DNA of 64,000 bases. Origin: Thermoleophilia bacterium (GTDB lineage Bacteria > Actinomycetota > Thermoleophilia > Gaiellales > SKUG01). The first letter of the stretch is position 1, and each line of letters begins with the position of its first letter. The notes below the pieces were generated by a model, which saw only the letters and a list, made by a program, of their open reading frames with translations, was not told the origin of the DNA and ran no database searches. The DNA is taken from contig JAOPYQ010000019.1 in NCBI GenBank assembly GCA_025964555.1, positions 1 through 64,000 on the forward strand. The letters are read 5' to 3'. Of the stretch, positions 40,126-49,551 are shown in pieces. Both the position numbers and the translations under genes were made by a program.

Positions 40126-41799
40126 ATGGCCGAAGAATTCATTTACGTGATGCAGAACGTGACGAAGGTGTATCCGCCGTCGAACGAAGTCATCAAGGAC
40201 ATGTCGCTCCAGTTCTACCCGGGCGCCAAGATCGGCGTGATCGGCTACAACGGCGCCGGCAAGTCGACGCTGCTGCGCATCATGGCCGGCATCGACACCG
40301 ACATCCGAGGCGACGCGTGGATCGCCAAGGACAAGACCGCGGGCATGCTCGAGCAGGAGCCGAAGCTCGACGAGACCAAGACGGTGCGCGAGAACGTCGA
40401 GGAGGGGCTGGCGCCGATGCGCGATGCGCTCGCGCGCTTCAACGAGGTTTCCAACGCGATGGCCGACCCGGACGCGGACTTCGACGCGCTGCTGACCGAG
40501 CAGGCGGACCTGCAGCAGTTCATCGACCACGGTGATGGCTGGAACCTCGACACGGCGATCGACGTCGCCATGAGCGCGCTGCGCGTGCCCGAGGGCGACC
40601 TCGCGGTCACGAACCTCTCCGGTGGCGAGCGCCGCCGCATCGCGCTTGCGCGACTGCTGCTGAGCGCGCCCGACATGCTGTTGCTGGACGAGCCGACCAA
40701 CCACCTCGACGCCGAGAGCGTGCTGTGGCTCGAGCAGTACCTCGCGAAGTATCCCGGCACGATCATCGCGATCACCCATGATCGGTACTTCCTGGACAAC
40801 GTCGCCAACTGGATCCTGGAACTCGACCGCCAGAAGTACTTCCCGTGGAAGGGCAACTACACCGGCTGGCTCGAGCAGAAGGCCGAGCGACTGCGGCTCG
40901 AGGAGAAGTCCGACAAGACGCGCCAGAAGACCCTCGAGCGCGAGTTCGAGTGGATCAAGATGAGCCCGAAGGCGCGCCAGTCCAAGAGCAAGGCGCGCAT
41001 CGCCAACTACGAGGAGATGGTCGCCGAGCAGGGCCGCGCGGAGATCGGCGGATCTGTCATCCAGATCCCGATGACCAAGCGACTGGGCGACGACATCGTG
41101 AAGTTCGACAAGGTCTCCAAGGCCTATGGCGACAAGCTGCTGTTCGAGGACCTGTCCTTCACCCTGCCGCGTGGTGGCATCGTGGGCGTGATCGGGCCGA
41201 ACGGCGCGGGCAAGTCGACGTTCATGCGACTGCTCGTCGGCCAGGAGCAGCCCGACAGCGGCACCGTGTCGATCGGCGAGACCGTCGACCTGGGCTACGT
41301 CGACCAGGGTCGCGACTCGCTCGACCCGGCCAAGACGGTGTGGGAAGAGATCTCGGGCGGCCACGACATCATCGAGTTCGGCAAGCGCGAGATCCCGAGC
41401 CGCGCGTACGTGGGCAAGTTCAACTTCAAGGGCAGCGACCAGCAGCAGCGCGTCGGCGACCTGTCAGGTGGACAGCGCAACCGCGTGCACCTGGCGAAGC
41501 TCATCAAGACGGGCTGCAACGTGCTGCTGCTCGACGAGCCGACCAACGACCTCGACGTGGACACGCTCCGCTCGCTCGAGGAAGGCATCGAGCAGTTCCC
41601 CGGATCGGCCGTGGTGGTGAGCCATGATCGGTGGTTCCTCGACCGGCTCGCGACGCACATCCTCGCGTTCGAGGGTGACAGTGAGGTCGTGTGGTTCGAG
41701 GGCAACTTCGAGCAGTACGCCGAGGACCTCAAGCGCCGCAAGGGTCCCGATGCGCTCGAGCCGACGCGCATCAAGTACCGCAAGCTCGTGCAGCAGTAG
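40126..41799 (+). CDS. ettA: Energy-dependent translational throttle protein EttA
   Basis: 557 aa, standard EttA size. Two ABC-F ATPase modules: the first with Walker A GYNGAGKST, signature LSGGERRRI and Walker B LLLDEPTNHLD; the second with GPNGAGKST, LSGGQRNRV and LLLDEPTNDLD. The interdomain arm lies about 240-320. No transmembrane segments. It binds the ribosomal E site and gates translation by ATP/ADP ratio. Ends 7 bp before the convergent LPFTG protein gene. Confidence 0.95.
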   Translation: MAEEFIYVMQNVTKVYPPSNEVIKDMSLQFYPGAKIGVIGYNGAGKSTLLRIMAGIDTDIRGDAWIAKDKTAGMLEQEPKLDETKTVRENVEEGLAPMRDALARFNEVSNAMADPDADFDALLTEQADLQQFIDHGDGWNLDTAIDVAMSALRVPEGDLAVTNLSGGERRRIALARLLLSAPDMLLLDEPTNHLDAESVLWLEQYLAKYPGTIIAITHDRYFLDNVANWILELDRQKYFPWKGNYTGWLEQKAERLRLEEKSDKTRQKTLEREFEWIKMSPKARQSKSKARIANYEEMVAEQGRAEIGGSVIQIPMTKRLGDDIVKFDKVSKAYGDKLLFEDLSFTLPRGGIVGVIGPNGAGKSTFMRLLVGQEQPDSGTVSIGETVDLGYVDQGRDSLDPAKTVWEEISGGHDIIEFGKREIPSRAYVGKFNFKGSDQQQRVGDLSGGQRNRVHLAKLIKTGCNVLLLDEPTNDLDVDTLRSLEEGIEQFPGSAVVVSHDRWFLDRLATHILAFEGDSEVVWFEGNFEQYAEDLKRRKGPDALEPTRIKYRKLVQQ

Positions 41800-41805
41800 C
41801 TCCAG

Positions 41806-42876
41806 TCAGGAACCGACGGGGCGCCGGATCGCGCGAAGCACGAATCCGGCGGCGATCATTGCTGCCGCAAGCAGCGCCATGCCGAGCAGCGATGCGCCGG
41901 TGAACGGAAGTGTGTCGTCGCCGTTGGCGGCAGTGCCGCCACCCTCCACCGCCTGGGCGAAGGTCTTCTGGACCGCCGCGACGGTCGTTCCGTCAGCGGC
42001 GTCGTTGGCGGCGGGAAGCTGAGTTGCGAACGTGGCGGCGGCAGGGGCGCCGCCACCTGCGGCTGACGCGGCGGTCGTGCCGGCGGCGCTGGAGGTCGTG
42101 GACGCAGGCGGGACGGGAGCCGTGGGCTTCGTCGGCTTGTGCGTCACGGGTGGCTTCGGGCCGTGCGGCTTGGGGGTCACCGGGACGCGCGACTTGTGGG
42201 GATTGCCGCAGTGACCTCGGTTGTCGTCTTCTCGGTCAGCGTCGTTGCCGCACCCGTTGTTGCCATCGCGATCGCCGGCCGTGCCTCCTTGGCCGCCGGG
42301 CTTGTCGGCGCCGCCGTTGCTGGAGCCGTCGGGGTCGCTCGGCGAGGCGCCCTGCGTCGACCCGTTGCCGTGCGCCTTGATGGGCTTCGAGGGAGCCGGC
42401 GACGCGCCGTGCGCGCCGGAGGATCCGGACGTGCCCGAGGTGTCACCGGCAGCCGGTGTTGCGGCGGGCTTCGCGGAGGAGTTCGAGTGGTCGCTCGCAT
42501 GGCCGTTCGACGCGCCGTTGCCAGTGCTGGCGCCGTTGGCGTGGGCGTTGCCGTTTCCGTTGCCATTCCCCTCTCCGGGAGTGGATGCCGCGGGAGCTGC
42601 TGGCGCGGGAGCGGGGGCGGGCGCAGCGGCTGGCTGGGAGGCGGCGACCGCTGCCGGAGTGGGGGCAGGAGCGGGAGCCGCTGGAGTCGTCGCGTTCGCG
42701 GCGGCCGCGCCGCCATTGCCGTTGGCAGCGCCATTTCCGTGTCCGTTGCCGTTGCCCCCCGGTGCCGCGATCGCCAACGCGCTCGTCACCGCTGCCACCA
42801 GCAGCACCGACACGGCGAGATCAACACGGGCACGACGACGGGCAGCTCGGGACGCATTCATACGTCTTTGATACAT
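41806..42876 (-). CDS. LPxTG-like (LPFTG) Gly/Asn/Pro-rich surface protein
   Basis: 356 aa from ATG 42876 (MNAS at 42861 is an alternative). The signal peptide (VSVLLVAAVTSALAIAAP) is followed by a very low-complexity body of NGNG/Pro/Ala repeats, and a Cys-containing segment (NNGCGNDADREDDNRGHCGN). The C-terminus is a sorting signal: LPFTG, a 25-residue hydrophobic segment, and a basic tail (RAIRRPVGS). This predicts covalent attachment to peptidoglycan by sortase. No sortase gene is in the window. Function probably structural. Confidence 0.78.
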   Translation of the reverse strand: MYQRRMNASRAARRRARVDLAVSVLLVAAVTSALAIAAPGGNGNGHGNGAANGNGGAAAANATTPAAPAPAPTPAAVAASQPAAAPAPAPAPAAPAASTPGEGNGNGNGNAHANGASTGNGASNGHASDHSNSSAKPAATPAAGDTSGTSGSSGAHGASPAPSKPIKAHGNGSTQGASPSDPDGSSNGGADKPGGQGGTAGDRDGNNGCGNDADREDDNRGHCGNPHKSRVPVTPKPHGPKPPVTHKPTKPTAPVPPASTTSSAAGTTAASAAGGGAPAAATFATQLPAANDAADGTTVAAVQKTFAQAVEGGGTAANGDDTLPFTGASLLGMALLAAAMIAAGFVLRAIRRPVGS

Positions 42877-42881
42877 CCGTT

Positions 42882-42896
42882 TTGCAGTTCTTGCAA
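42882..42896. promoter_or_regulatory. 15-bp palindrome upstream of the LPFTG protein
   Basis: TTGCA-gttct-TGCAA is an exact inverted repeat with 5-nt spacer, 5 bp upstream of the ATG at 42876 and 20 bp upstream of the alternative ATG. Operator-like. Confidence 0.35.
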
Positions 42897-42998
42897 TAGG
42901 CTAGGTGGACGGCGACGGACACGCACGGGACCATTCCCAGGTTTCCCTGTCGCGCCACCGCGCGGACACGCACGGCAACAGCGCGTATCCTTGCGCGC

Positions 42999-44309
42999 GT
43001 GCCCGACGATGACCGACCAGGCCTGCGCACCCGCTTCGCTCGATCCCTGATCGACATCAGTGCGCTGCGCTCCTCGGCGCCGTTCCGCCGCATGTTCGGC
43101 GCGCAGCTCATCTCGTCGATCGGGTCGCAGGTCACGCTGGTCGCGCTGTTCTTCCAGGTCTACGACCTGACGCACAGCACGCTGAAGGTCGGCCTGCTCG
43201 GACTGGTGATGGTGGTTCCGACGTTGTGCCTGGCGCTGCTCGGAGGCGCGATCGCGGACTCCATGGATCGGCGCCGGCTGCTGGTGATGGTGCAGGTCGC
43301 CATGGCGACGGTGAGCCTCACGCTGACCTGGCTCGCGACGCACGAATCGCCGCCGCTGTGGGCGCTCTACGTGCTGGCCGCGGCGGCATCGTCATTCGCT
43401 GCGATCGACGGGCCCACGCGCACGGCCGTGATGCCGATGCTCGTCGACGCGGCAACGCTCCGCAGCGCGGTGCAGCTTCGCGAGGTGCTCACGCAGTCGG
43501 GTCGAACGTTCGGGCCGATCATCGGCGGCGTGCTCATTGCACAGGTGAGCCTGCCGGCGGCGTACCTGCTCGACACGGCCTCGTTCGTGATCGCCTTCCT
43601 GCTGTTCCTGGGGCTGCCGTCGCTGGTGCCGGAGACGCGTCGACGCTTCGAGCTCTCCTCGATCACGGAAGGCCTGCACTTCGTGGCGCAGCGCCCGATC
43701 CTCGCGGCGACGTTCTGGGCCGACCTGTTCGCGATGGTCCTGGGCCAGCAGCGAGCGCTCTTTCCGGCGTATGCGGCGACTGCCTTCGGCGGCGGGGCGA
43801 TGACGTTCGGCTTCCTGGTCGCATCGCCCTCCGCGGGCGCGATGGTCGGGCTGCTGTTCATGGGCTTGTTCCGCAACGTGCAGCGCGAGGGTCTGGCGGT
43901 GCTGGTGGCGGTGGCGGCGTGGGGCGCATTCATCGCGTTGTTCTCGCTGTCGCCGTGGCTCTGGCTCGCGATGCTGTTCCTCGCGTGTGCTGGCGCGGCC
44001 GACATGGTGAGCGCGATCTTCCGCCAGACGATCCTGCTGGCGACGGTCCCTGACGAGCTGCGCGGGCGCATGGGCGCCGTGCACATCATGGTGGTGACCG
44101 GAGGACCTCCGATCGGCGACATGGTGTCAGGAAGCGCCGGCGAGGCGTTCGGCATTCGCGTGAGCTCGCTCGTCGGCGGGGTGGGCGTGATCGCCGGCAT
44201 GGTCCTGCTCGCGTGGCGCGTGCCCGGGTTCGCCCGCTGGCGAGATCCGGCTCGTGTCGAGCCATCGCGCGACGGCACGGCCGACGACAGCACGACCGCA
44301 TCCCCCTAG
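42999..44309 (+). CDS. MFS transporter (MFS_3/EntS-like)
   Basis: 436 aa, GTG start. About 12 transmembrane segments with MFS motif A-like GGAIADSMDRRRL after helix 2 and a second cytoplasmic loop at LVPETRRRFEL. Matches the MFS_3 group (EntS, bacilysin-type exporters), which move siderophores or other small molecules out. Substrate is not shown by context. Divergent from the LPFTG gene with a 122-bp gap. Confidence 0.88.
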   Translation: MPDDDRPGLRTRFARSLIDISALRSSAPFRRMFGAQLISSIGSQVTLVALFFQVYDLTHSTLKVGLLGLVMVVPTLCLALLGGAIADSMDRRRLLVMVQVAMATVSLTLTWLATHESPPLWALYVLAAAASSFAAIDGPTRTAVMPMLVDAATLRSAVQLREVLTQSGRTFGPIIGGVLIAQVSLPAAYLLDTASFVIAFLLFLGLPSLVPETRRRFELSSITEGLHFVAQRPILAATFWADLFAMVLGQQRALFPAYAATAFGGGAMTFGFLVASPSAGAMVGLLFMGLFRNVQREGLAVLVAVAAWGAFIALFSLSPWLWLAMLFLACAGAADMVSAIFRQTILLATVPDELRGRMGAVHIMVVTGGPPIGDMVSGSAGEAFGIRVSSLVGGVGVIAGMVLLAWRVPGFARWRDPARVEPSRDGTADDSTTASP

Positions 44310-44452
44310 CCGGAACCTGTCGGCTCGTGGTCCGATGGACGCATGGGCTGCCGAGTGGATGCGGCTGCCTTCGCCAGGAGCGTTGACCACGCTCGCCCGG
44401 GGACCACGACTGCCGCTCGTGGAGCACGCCCCAGATCGCCAGGAGTGGGACC

Positions 44453-45886
44453 ATGGGAGCAATTCGTCCGTCGACGCCGTCGACCGCTGCGCCAGTGCCG
44501 AGCACGAAGGCCGCGCGCGTCGAGCAGCCGATCGGAAACGCCGGTGGCGCTGCCGATGCGCCAGCAGTACCGGGTGGGTCGTCGACTGACACATCCAGTC
44601 AGGCAGCTGACGGAGCGAAGGCCCTCAAGGACGGCGCCAGGTCGGGCCCCGGGACGGCGGCGCCAGCGCCGACGCCGGCTGCCACTGACACCACGAAGCC
44701 GAGCGTTCCCGGACAGGAGGTGCCGAAGCAGGACACGCCCGCCGCGAAGCCCACGGTCACCGAACAGCTCGAGGCAGCACGCAACAACAAGCCGTCTGCC
44801 GCGGAGCTGCGCAACCTGCCGCCCGAGGACCAGCAGTCGATCCGCGACACGTACCAGGCGGAGCAGTCGAAGCTCTATGACACGGTCGCGACGCAGCTCG
44901 AGCAGCAGGGACGCCCCACGCGCGGTGAATTCACCGTCAACGGCAAGTTCCTGAGCTGGGAGTATCAGGACGCGCTCTCCTACTACGACGGGCAGCTCGA
45001 GGAAGCGCAGCAGGGCGCCAAGCCCGAGCGCGTCCGCGCGATGCGCGCGGAGCTCGCGGAGACGCCCGCCGGACGCGAGATGCTCGAGTTCGAGAAGCGA
45101 GCAGGGGTGCCGATCAAGGTGCTGACGACGGCGGAGTGGCGCCGTGCCGGCCACGCCGACAACGTGGCGGCGTTCGCGGCCGGCGAGGAAGGCATCACCT
45201 TCAAGGCTGACAGCCTCAACGCACACGTGTACGTGCACGAGATGACGCACGAGGTCGACCACTACACCAAGGTGCTCGCCCCGCCGGAGGACACACGAAC
45301 CCGCGAGCAGGTCATCCAGGAGGCGACCGCCAACTACGAGAAGTACGGGCTCGATCCCGGCGAGGTCCCGGCGCTCGTCGACGCGACGTACCACCAGGGT
45401 CCCGACCACACGACGCTCACGCATGCGCACACGCGCCTCGCGGAGGCACGCCTGCATCGCCAGCAGCACGGCGGCACGCCGCTCGACGACGGCGAGATCC
45501 GGCAGGTGCTGTCGCTGTCGCTGCCCCGCGAACAGGACAACCGCGCGATCGACCTCTACAACGAGGCCGTCGAGCACGATCCCGCATCGGCACCCGACGC
45601 ACTCGTCAAGCTGCGCGAGTACGCGCTGACGCGAGGCATCGAGGCCGCCGGCATGTCGGCTGACGACCTCATCGCGCTGCTCAATGGCCGCAAGGCCGGG
45701 TTCGAGGCGAAGATCGTCGATCTGGAACAGGCCGGCACTCGCAGCTCCAGCGGGGGCGGGCAGAAGGGAGGCGTCGGCGGCGTGGCCAGCGGGCTCGGTG
45801 GCCTCGCTGGCATCGGCGGCGCCGTCGGATCGATCATGCGCGGGGCGTCCGGTCTCGCAGGCGCGGCGCACGGCGCCGGCACCTGA
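44453..45886 (+). CDS. Leaderless zincin-like (HEMTH) protein with Pro-rich N-terminus and Gly-rich C-terminus
   Basis: 477 aa. No signal peptide; residues 1-100 are Pro/Ala/Ser/Thr-rich and disordered. A helical region (about 105-200, with EELEQQGRPTRGEFTVNGKF-type charged helices) leads to a metallopeptidase core with HVYVHEMTHEVDH, HExxH at residues 262-266. The C-terminus (about 425-477) is Gly/Ser/Ala-rich and hydrophobic (GGVASGLGGLAGIGGAVGS). Together with the DUF4157 protein it forms a pair of leaderless HExxH proteins. Function unknown; an exported effector or structural protein is possible. Confidence 0.7.
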   Translation: MGAIRPSTPSTAAPVPSTKAARVEQPIGNAGGAADAPAVPGGSSTDTSSQAADGAKALKDGARSGPGTAAPAPTPAATDTTKPSVPGQEVPKQDTPAAKPTVTEQLEAARNNKPSAAELRNLPPEDQQSIRDTYQAEQSKLYDTVATQLEQQGRPTRGEFTVNGKFLSWEYQDALSYYDGQLEEAQQGAKPERVRAMRAELAETPAGREMLEFEKRAGVPIKVLTTAEWRRAGHADNVAAFAAGEEGITFKADSLNAHVYVHEMTHEVDHYTKVLAPPEDTRTREQVIQEATANYEKYGLDPGEVPALVDATYHQGPDHTTLTHAHTRLAEARLHRQQHGGTPLDDGEIRQVLSLSLPREQDNRAIDLYNEAVEHDPASAPDALVKLREYALTRGIEAAGMSADDLIALLNGRKAGFEAKIVDLEQAGTRSSSGGGQKGGVGGVASGLGGLAGIGGAVGSIMRGASGLAGAAHGAGT

Positions 45887-45894
45887 TCGAGCGG

Positions 45895-45913
45895 GCACGA
45901 CGATCGATCGTGC
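45895..45913 (+). terminator. Small hairpin after the HEMTH protein
   Basis: gcacga / tcgtgc arms around a 7-nt palindromic core. It covers a GTG that would otherwise be an early start for the next gene, supporting the ATG at 45925. Confidence 0.3.
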
Positions 45914-45924
45914 ATGATCGCGCC

Positions 45925-46998
45925 ATGATGACTCCCGCGTGGCTGCTCTACGGCGCATATGGCTATACCGGTGACCTCGTCGCCCGACGCGCAGTGGCGG
46001 CCGGCGAACGACCGATCCTCGCGGGTCGAGACGCCGCACGCCTCGAACCGTTGGCGCGCGAGTTGGGCCTGGAGCACCGGGTCACGGGACTGGACGACGC
46101 ACTGCGGCTCGACGATGTCCTGCGGGACGTCGCCGCTGTCGCGCACTGCGCGGGTCCATTCTCGGCGACGGCGGCGCCGATGGTTGCGGCGTGCCTGCGA
46201 ACAGGGACGAACTACGTCGACATCTCCGGCGAGATCGACGTGTTCGAGGCGATCTTCCACCGCGATGCAGACGCACGCGACGCGGGCGTGACGCTGCTGT
46301 CGGGGGGCGGCTTCGACGTCGTGCCGAGCGACTGCCTCGCTGCGATGGTGGCGGCGATGCTCCCGGACGCAGTGCGGCTCGAACTGGCGTTCCGCTCCGG
46401 CGGAGGCTTCAGCCGCGGCACCGGCAAGTCAGCCGTCGAGGCGCTCGGGCAGATGTCACTCGCACGTACCGACGGCGCGATCGGACCCGTCCCGCGCGGA
46501 CGACGCACCCGGAGCGTCGACTTCATCGGCGATGGGCGCACCTCCCGGGTGCAGGCCGTGTCGTGGGGCGACGTCGCCACCGCGTACCGGTCGACCGGCA
46601 TCGCCGAGATCACCGTGTACACGCAGCTGCCCAGACTGGTTTCCAGCGCGTCGGGGCTCGTGGATCGCGCAGCTCGAACACCCATGCTGCGAGGCGCAAC
46701 GCGGCGACTGATGACGAGCGTCGTCTCCCGCCTGCCAAATCCCAGCGACGAAGCGCGGGCACGTTCACGAAGCGTGCTCTGGGCGCGCGCCGTCGCTCCC
46801 GACGGCCGCGCCGCCGAGGGTCGCCTGTCGACGCCAAACAGCTACGAGCTGACCGCCGACGCCGTGGTGCGCATCGTCCGCGAACTCGCAGCGGGGAACG
46901 TCGACGCCGGAGCACTGACCCCATCGATGGCGCTCGGCCCCGAGTTCATCTCGACGCTCGATGACGTGTCGGTGACGCCGCCGGCCCTCGTCGACTGA
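45925..46998 (+). CDS. Saccharopine dehydrogenase-like / trans-acting enoyl reductase-family protein
   Basis: 357 aa from ATG 45925. Rossmann motif GAYGYTGDLVARRAV at the N-terminus, HCAGPFSATAAPMV (about residues 75-88), YVDISGEIDVFEAI, and a long C-terminal substrate domain. This is the saccharopine dehydrogenase-like group that includes mycobacterial trans-acting enoyl reductases of lipid/polyketide synthesis, although no such synthase is nearby. Cytoplasmic oxidoreductase; substrate unknown. Confidence 0.82.
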   Translation: MMTPAWLLYGAYGYTGDLVARRAVAAGERPILAGRDAARLEPLARELGLEHRVTGLDDALRLDDVLRDVAAVAHCAGPFSATAAPMVAACLRTGTNYVDISGEIDVFEAIFHRDADARDAGVTLLSGGGFDVVPSDCLAAMVAAMLPDAVRLELAFRSGGGFSRGTGKSAVEALGQMSLARTDGAIGPVPRGRRTRSVDFIGDGRTSRVQAVSWGDVATAYRSTGIAEITVYTQLPRLVSSASGLVDRAARTPMLRGATRRLMTSVVSRLPNPSDEARARSRSVLWARAVAPDGRAAEGRLSTPNSYELTADAVVRIVRELAAGNVDAGALTPSMALGPEFISTLDDVSVTPPALVD

Positions 46999-47151
46999 GC
47001 CGGCGACGGCGCCGACCGACCGAGCGACATTGCGACCGCCGTCGAACGACATGACGAAGGTCGTCGGTCCACAGTCGATTGCCGGGCGGATTGGCGTCAG
47101 CTGCCCGCGAAGCTCACTCGCGCGGTGGAATCTGCCGAAACCGATCATGTC

Positions 47152-49524
47152 GTGTTCCTACGCCTCCTCCGCATCACGTCGGCCCGCGCGCTCTTCGCGA
47201 GCGTGCTGGCGGGCGCGTGCGTAGCCGCGAGCCTGCCCGCCACCGCCGCGACCAGCGGCACCGTGGTCGGCGCCACCGTGCTGTCGGCGACAGCGCTCGA
47301 TGCGGGTGGCTGTCGATCGGGCATCGCCGGCAAGACGCTCCTCGGGCCGCTGGCGAGCAACGCCGGCACGATCGGCACCACCGACTGCTCGGTCTCCTTC
47401 GGCTCGTCCAACGACACTGCGCGGCTCGAGCTGCACCAGGGCGATGGCACGGGCACCGCACTCGCGAAGCTCGCCACGACGAACACCCGGCTGCAGGACG
47501 ACGTTCGCCTGTACGGCGTCGGTGCGCAGAGCGCGACCAACGCCTGGGCGGTCGGCCAGAGCGGCACGATCCTCCACTGGGACGGTTCGACCTGGACGTC
47601 ACAGGCGAGCGGCACCGCGGTGACGCTTCGCACGGTCGTCGCCGTCGATCCGCTCACCGCATGGGTCGTCGGTGCCAACGCCACGGTCCGCAAGACGATC
47701 AACGGCGGCACCTCGTGGCCGCAGCAGAACACCGGGGTCGGGACACTGCAGGGAGTTGCCGCCACCGACGACCAGCACGCATGGGCGGTCGGCCTCAACG
47801 GCCAGGCGCTCCTCACCACGGACGGGACGGCCTGGAATCCTTCGGTGTCGGGGACGACCCAGGACCTCAACGACATCGTCGTTGTCACGCCGTCGATCAT
47901 CGTCGCGGTGGGCGCGAACGGCACGATCATCCGCAGCACCGACGGCGGACTCAACTACGCGCCGGTCGCGAGCGGCACGACGGTGTCACTCTCGTCGGTC
48001 ACCAAGCGCGACGCGACCCACCTGTTCGCGGCAGGATCCTCCAGCACCGTGCTGCGCTCCGACGACGCCGGCGCCACCTGGACGGCGATGACGGGGCTTC
48101 CCAACTTCAGCTACATGGGAATCGTCGCCGACGCGACGACCGGCATCCTCGCGATGAGCGAGCACGGGGTCGGCGCCCGCAGCACGAATGACGGTGCGAG
48201 CTGGACGACCGAGCAGTCCACCTGGCAGAACTCGGTCAACGGGATGGACCAGATCGGTGCCACGACGTTCGCGACCGGCGACGGGCACCTGCTCATGACG
48301 AGCGGGAACCTCGGCCAGACCTGGAGCGCGTCGCCGCTGTTCCGTGCATCGCTCAACGGCGTCTACGCCACGTCCCGCAACCAGGCATGGACCGTCGGCG
48401 CCCGCGGGGAGATTCGCGCGACTACCGACGGATCCACGATGGTCACCCAAGCTTCGGGGACGATCGAGGAGTTCCGCGACATCGATGGATCGGGCAACTC
48501 GTCGATCTGGGCCGTTGGCATGAACGGCGTCCTGCGGGCCACCACGAACGGCGGCGCGACCTGGGTTCCCCAGACCGGCGGCATCACCCAGCACCTGCGC
48601 GCCGTGGACGCCGTCACCGAGCAGGTCGTGTGGATCGCGGGCGGAACGTCGCAGGCGATGCGCACGCTCAACGGAGGATCCACGTGGCAGACGCTGACCC
48701 TCCCGGGCGCGGGGGTCGTGTACTCCGTCTCCGCCGCCAACAAGGATGTCGCCTGGGTCGGTGGCGCCGGCGGATATCTCGCTCGCACGACGGACGGCGG
48801 TGCGACCTGGGCGACGATCACGCTGCCGGCGGCGTACGCGGCTCACACGACGCTCGTCAGTGGCGCTGAGCCCACCGGACTCCGGCTCGTCGCTGCGAGC
48901 AGCGGCGGCTCCGTCTACCGGACCACCGATGGCGGCGCGACCTGGACCCCCGTCGCCGGCATCAACGGGGCGTACAGCACGATCAATTCGATCGATGCGC
49001 ACGACACCAACGCGATGGCGCTCGCGGTCGCTTCCGGCAACGTCACGTATTCGCTCGATGGATCGACGTGGGTCGTCGCTGCCGGCGGCTCGCCATCGCG
49101 CTCGAACTTCGACGTGTCCTTCCCCGACGCCCAGTCGGTGTGGACGAGCGCCGACTCGTGGGCGCTGCTGCGCACGACGACCTCGGCGTCGACGTTCCCG
49201 GACTTCCAGGATGACCCGGGCAACTCGACCGGCAACGACTGGGGAACGCCCGGCGCTGCGTTCTTCGGCGCGTGCCTGCGGTCACTGACATCGGCCAGCG
49301 CGGTCGACTGGCTCATCGACCCGAACACGGACTGCACTGCGACGGACGCGGATCCGTGGCACGCCATCGTCCCGCTGGTGGGAACGAGCGGGTCGACGAT
49401 CGCGCGCACGACCGTGGCAGGCGCGACCGGAACCGCGGACCTTCGATTCGCCATGCGATCGGGAACGACGGCGGCGGGCACGTACGGCGGGTCGATCCGT
49501 GTCGAAGTCGTGGCGCCGGGCTAG
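47152..49524 (+). CDS. Secreted Ycf48/BNR-like beta-propeller protein
   Basis: 790 aa from GTG 47152, which gives a clean signal peptide; a GTG at 47125 would add an acidic N-terminus. The mature protein (about 90-700) contains repeated motifs A(W/V)VG(x)NGT(I/V)xxTTDGGxTW, about ten, which is the Ycf48/BNR beta-propeller pattern. The C-terminal 110 residues form a separate beta domain with cysteines (FFGACLRS, NTDCTATD), ending GTYGGSIRVEVVAPG, similar in layout to the end of the giant repeat protein at 3-2657. Likely a secreted ligand-binding or assembly protein. Confidence 0.8.
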   Translation: MFLRLLRITSARALFASVLAGACVAASLPATAATSGTVVGATVLSATALDAGGCRSGIAGKTLLGPLASNAGTIGTTDCSVSFGSSNDTARLELHQGDGTGTALAKLATTNTRLQDDVRLYGVGAQSATNAWAVGQSGTILHWDGSTWTSQASGTAVTLRTVVAVDPLTAWVVGANATVRKTINGGTSWPQQNTGVGTLQGVAATDDQHAWAVGLNGQALLTTDGTAWNPSVSGTTQDLNDIVVVTPSIIVAVGANGTIIRSTDGGLNYAPVASGTTVSLSSVTKRDATHLFAAGSSSTVLRSDDAGATWTAMTGLPNFSYMGIVADATTGILAMSEHGVGARSTNDGASWTTEQSTWQNSVNGMDQIGATTFATGDGHLLMTSGNLGQTWSASPLFRASLNGVYATSRNQAWTVGARGEIRATTDGSTMVTQASGTIEEFRDIDGSGNSSIWAVGMNGVLRATTNGGATWVPQTGGITQHLRAVDAVTEQVVWIAGGTSQAMRTLNGGSTWQTLTLPGAGVVYSVSAANKDVAWVGGAGGYLARTTDGGATWATITLPAAYAAHTTLVSGAEPTGLRLVAASSGGSVYRTTDGGATWTPVAGINGAYSTINSIDAHDTNAMALAVASGNVTYSLDGSTWVVAAGGSPSRSNFDVSFPDAQSVWTSADSWALLRTTTSASTFPDFQDDPGNSTGNDWGTPGAAFFGACLRSLTSASAVDWLIDPNTDCTATDADPWHAIVPLVGTSGSTIARTTVAGATGTADLRFAMRSGTTAAGTYGGSIRVEVVAPG

Positions 49525-49551
49525 TTGGCGCCACGGTCGTGTTCGGGGTCG

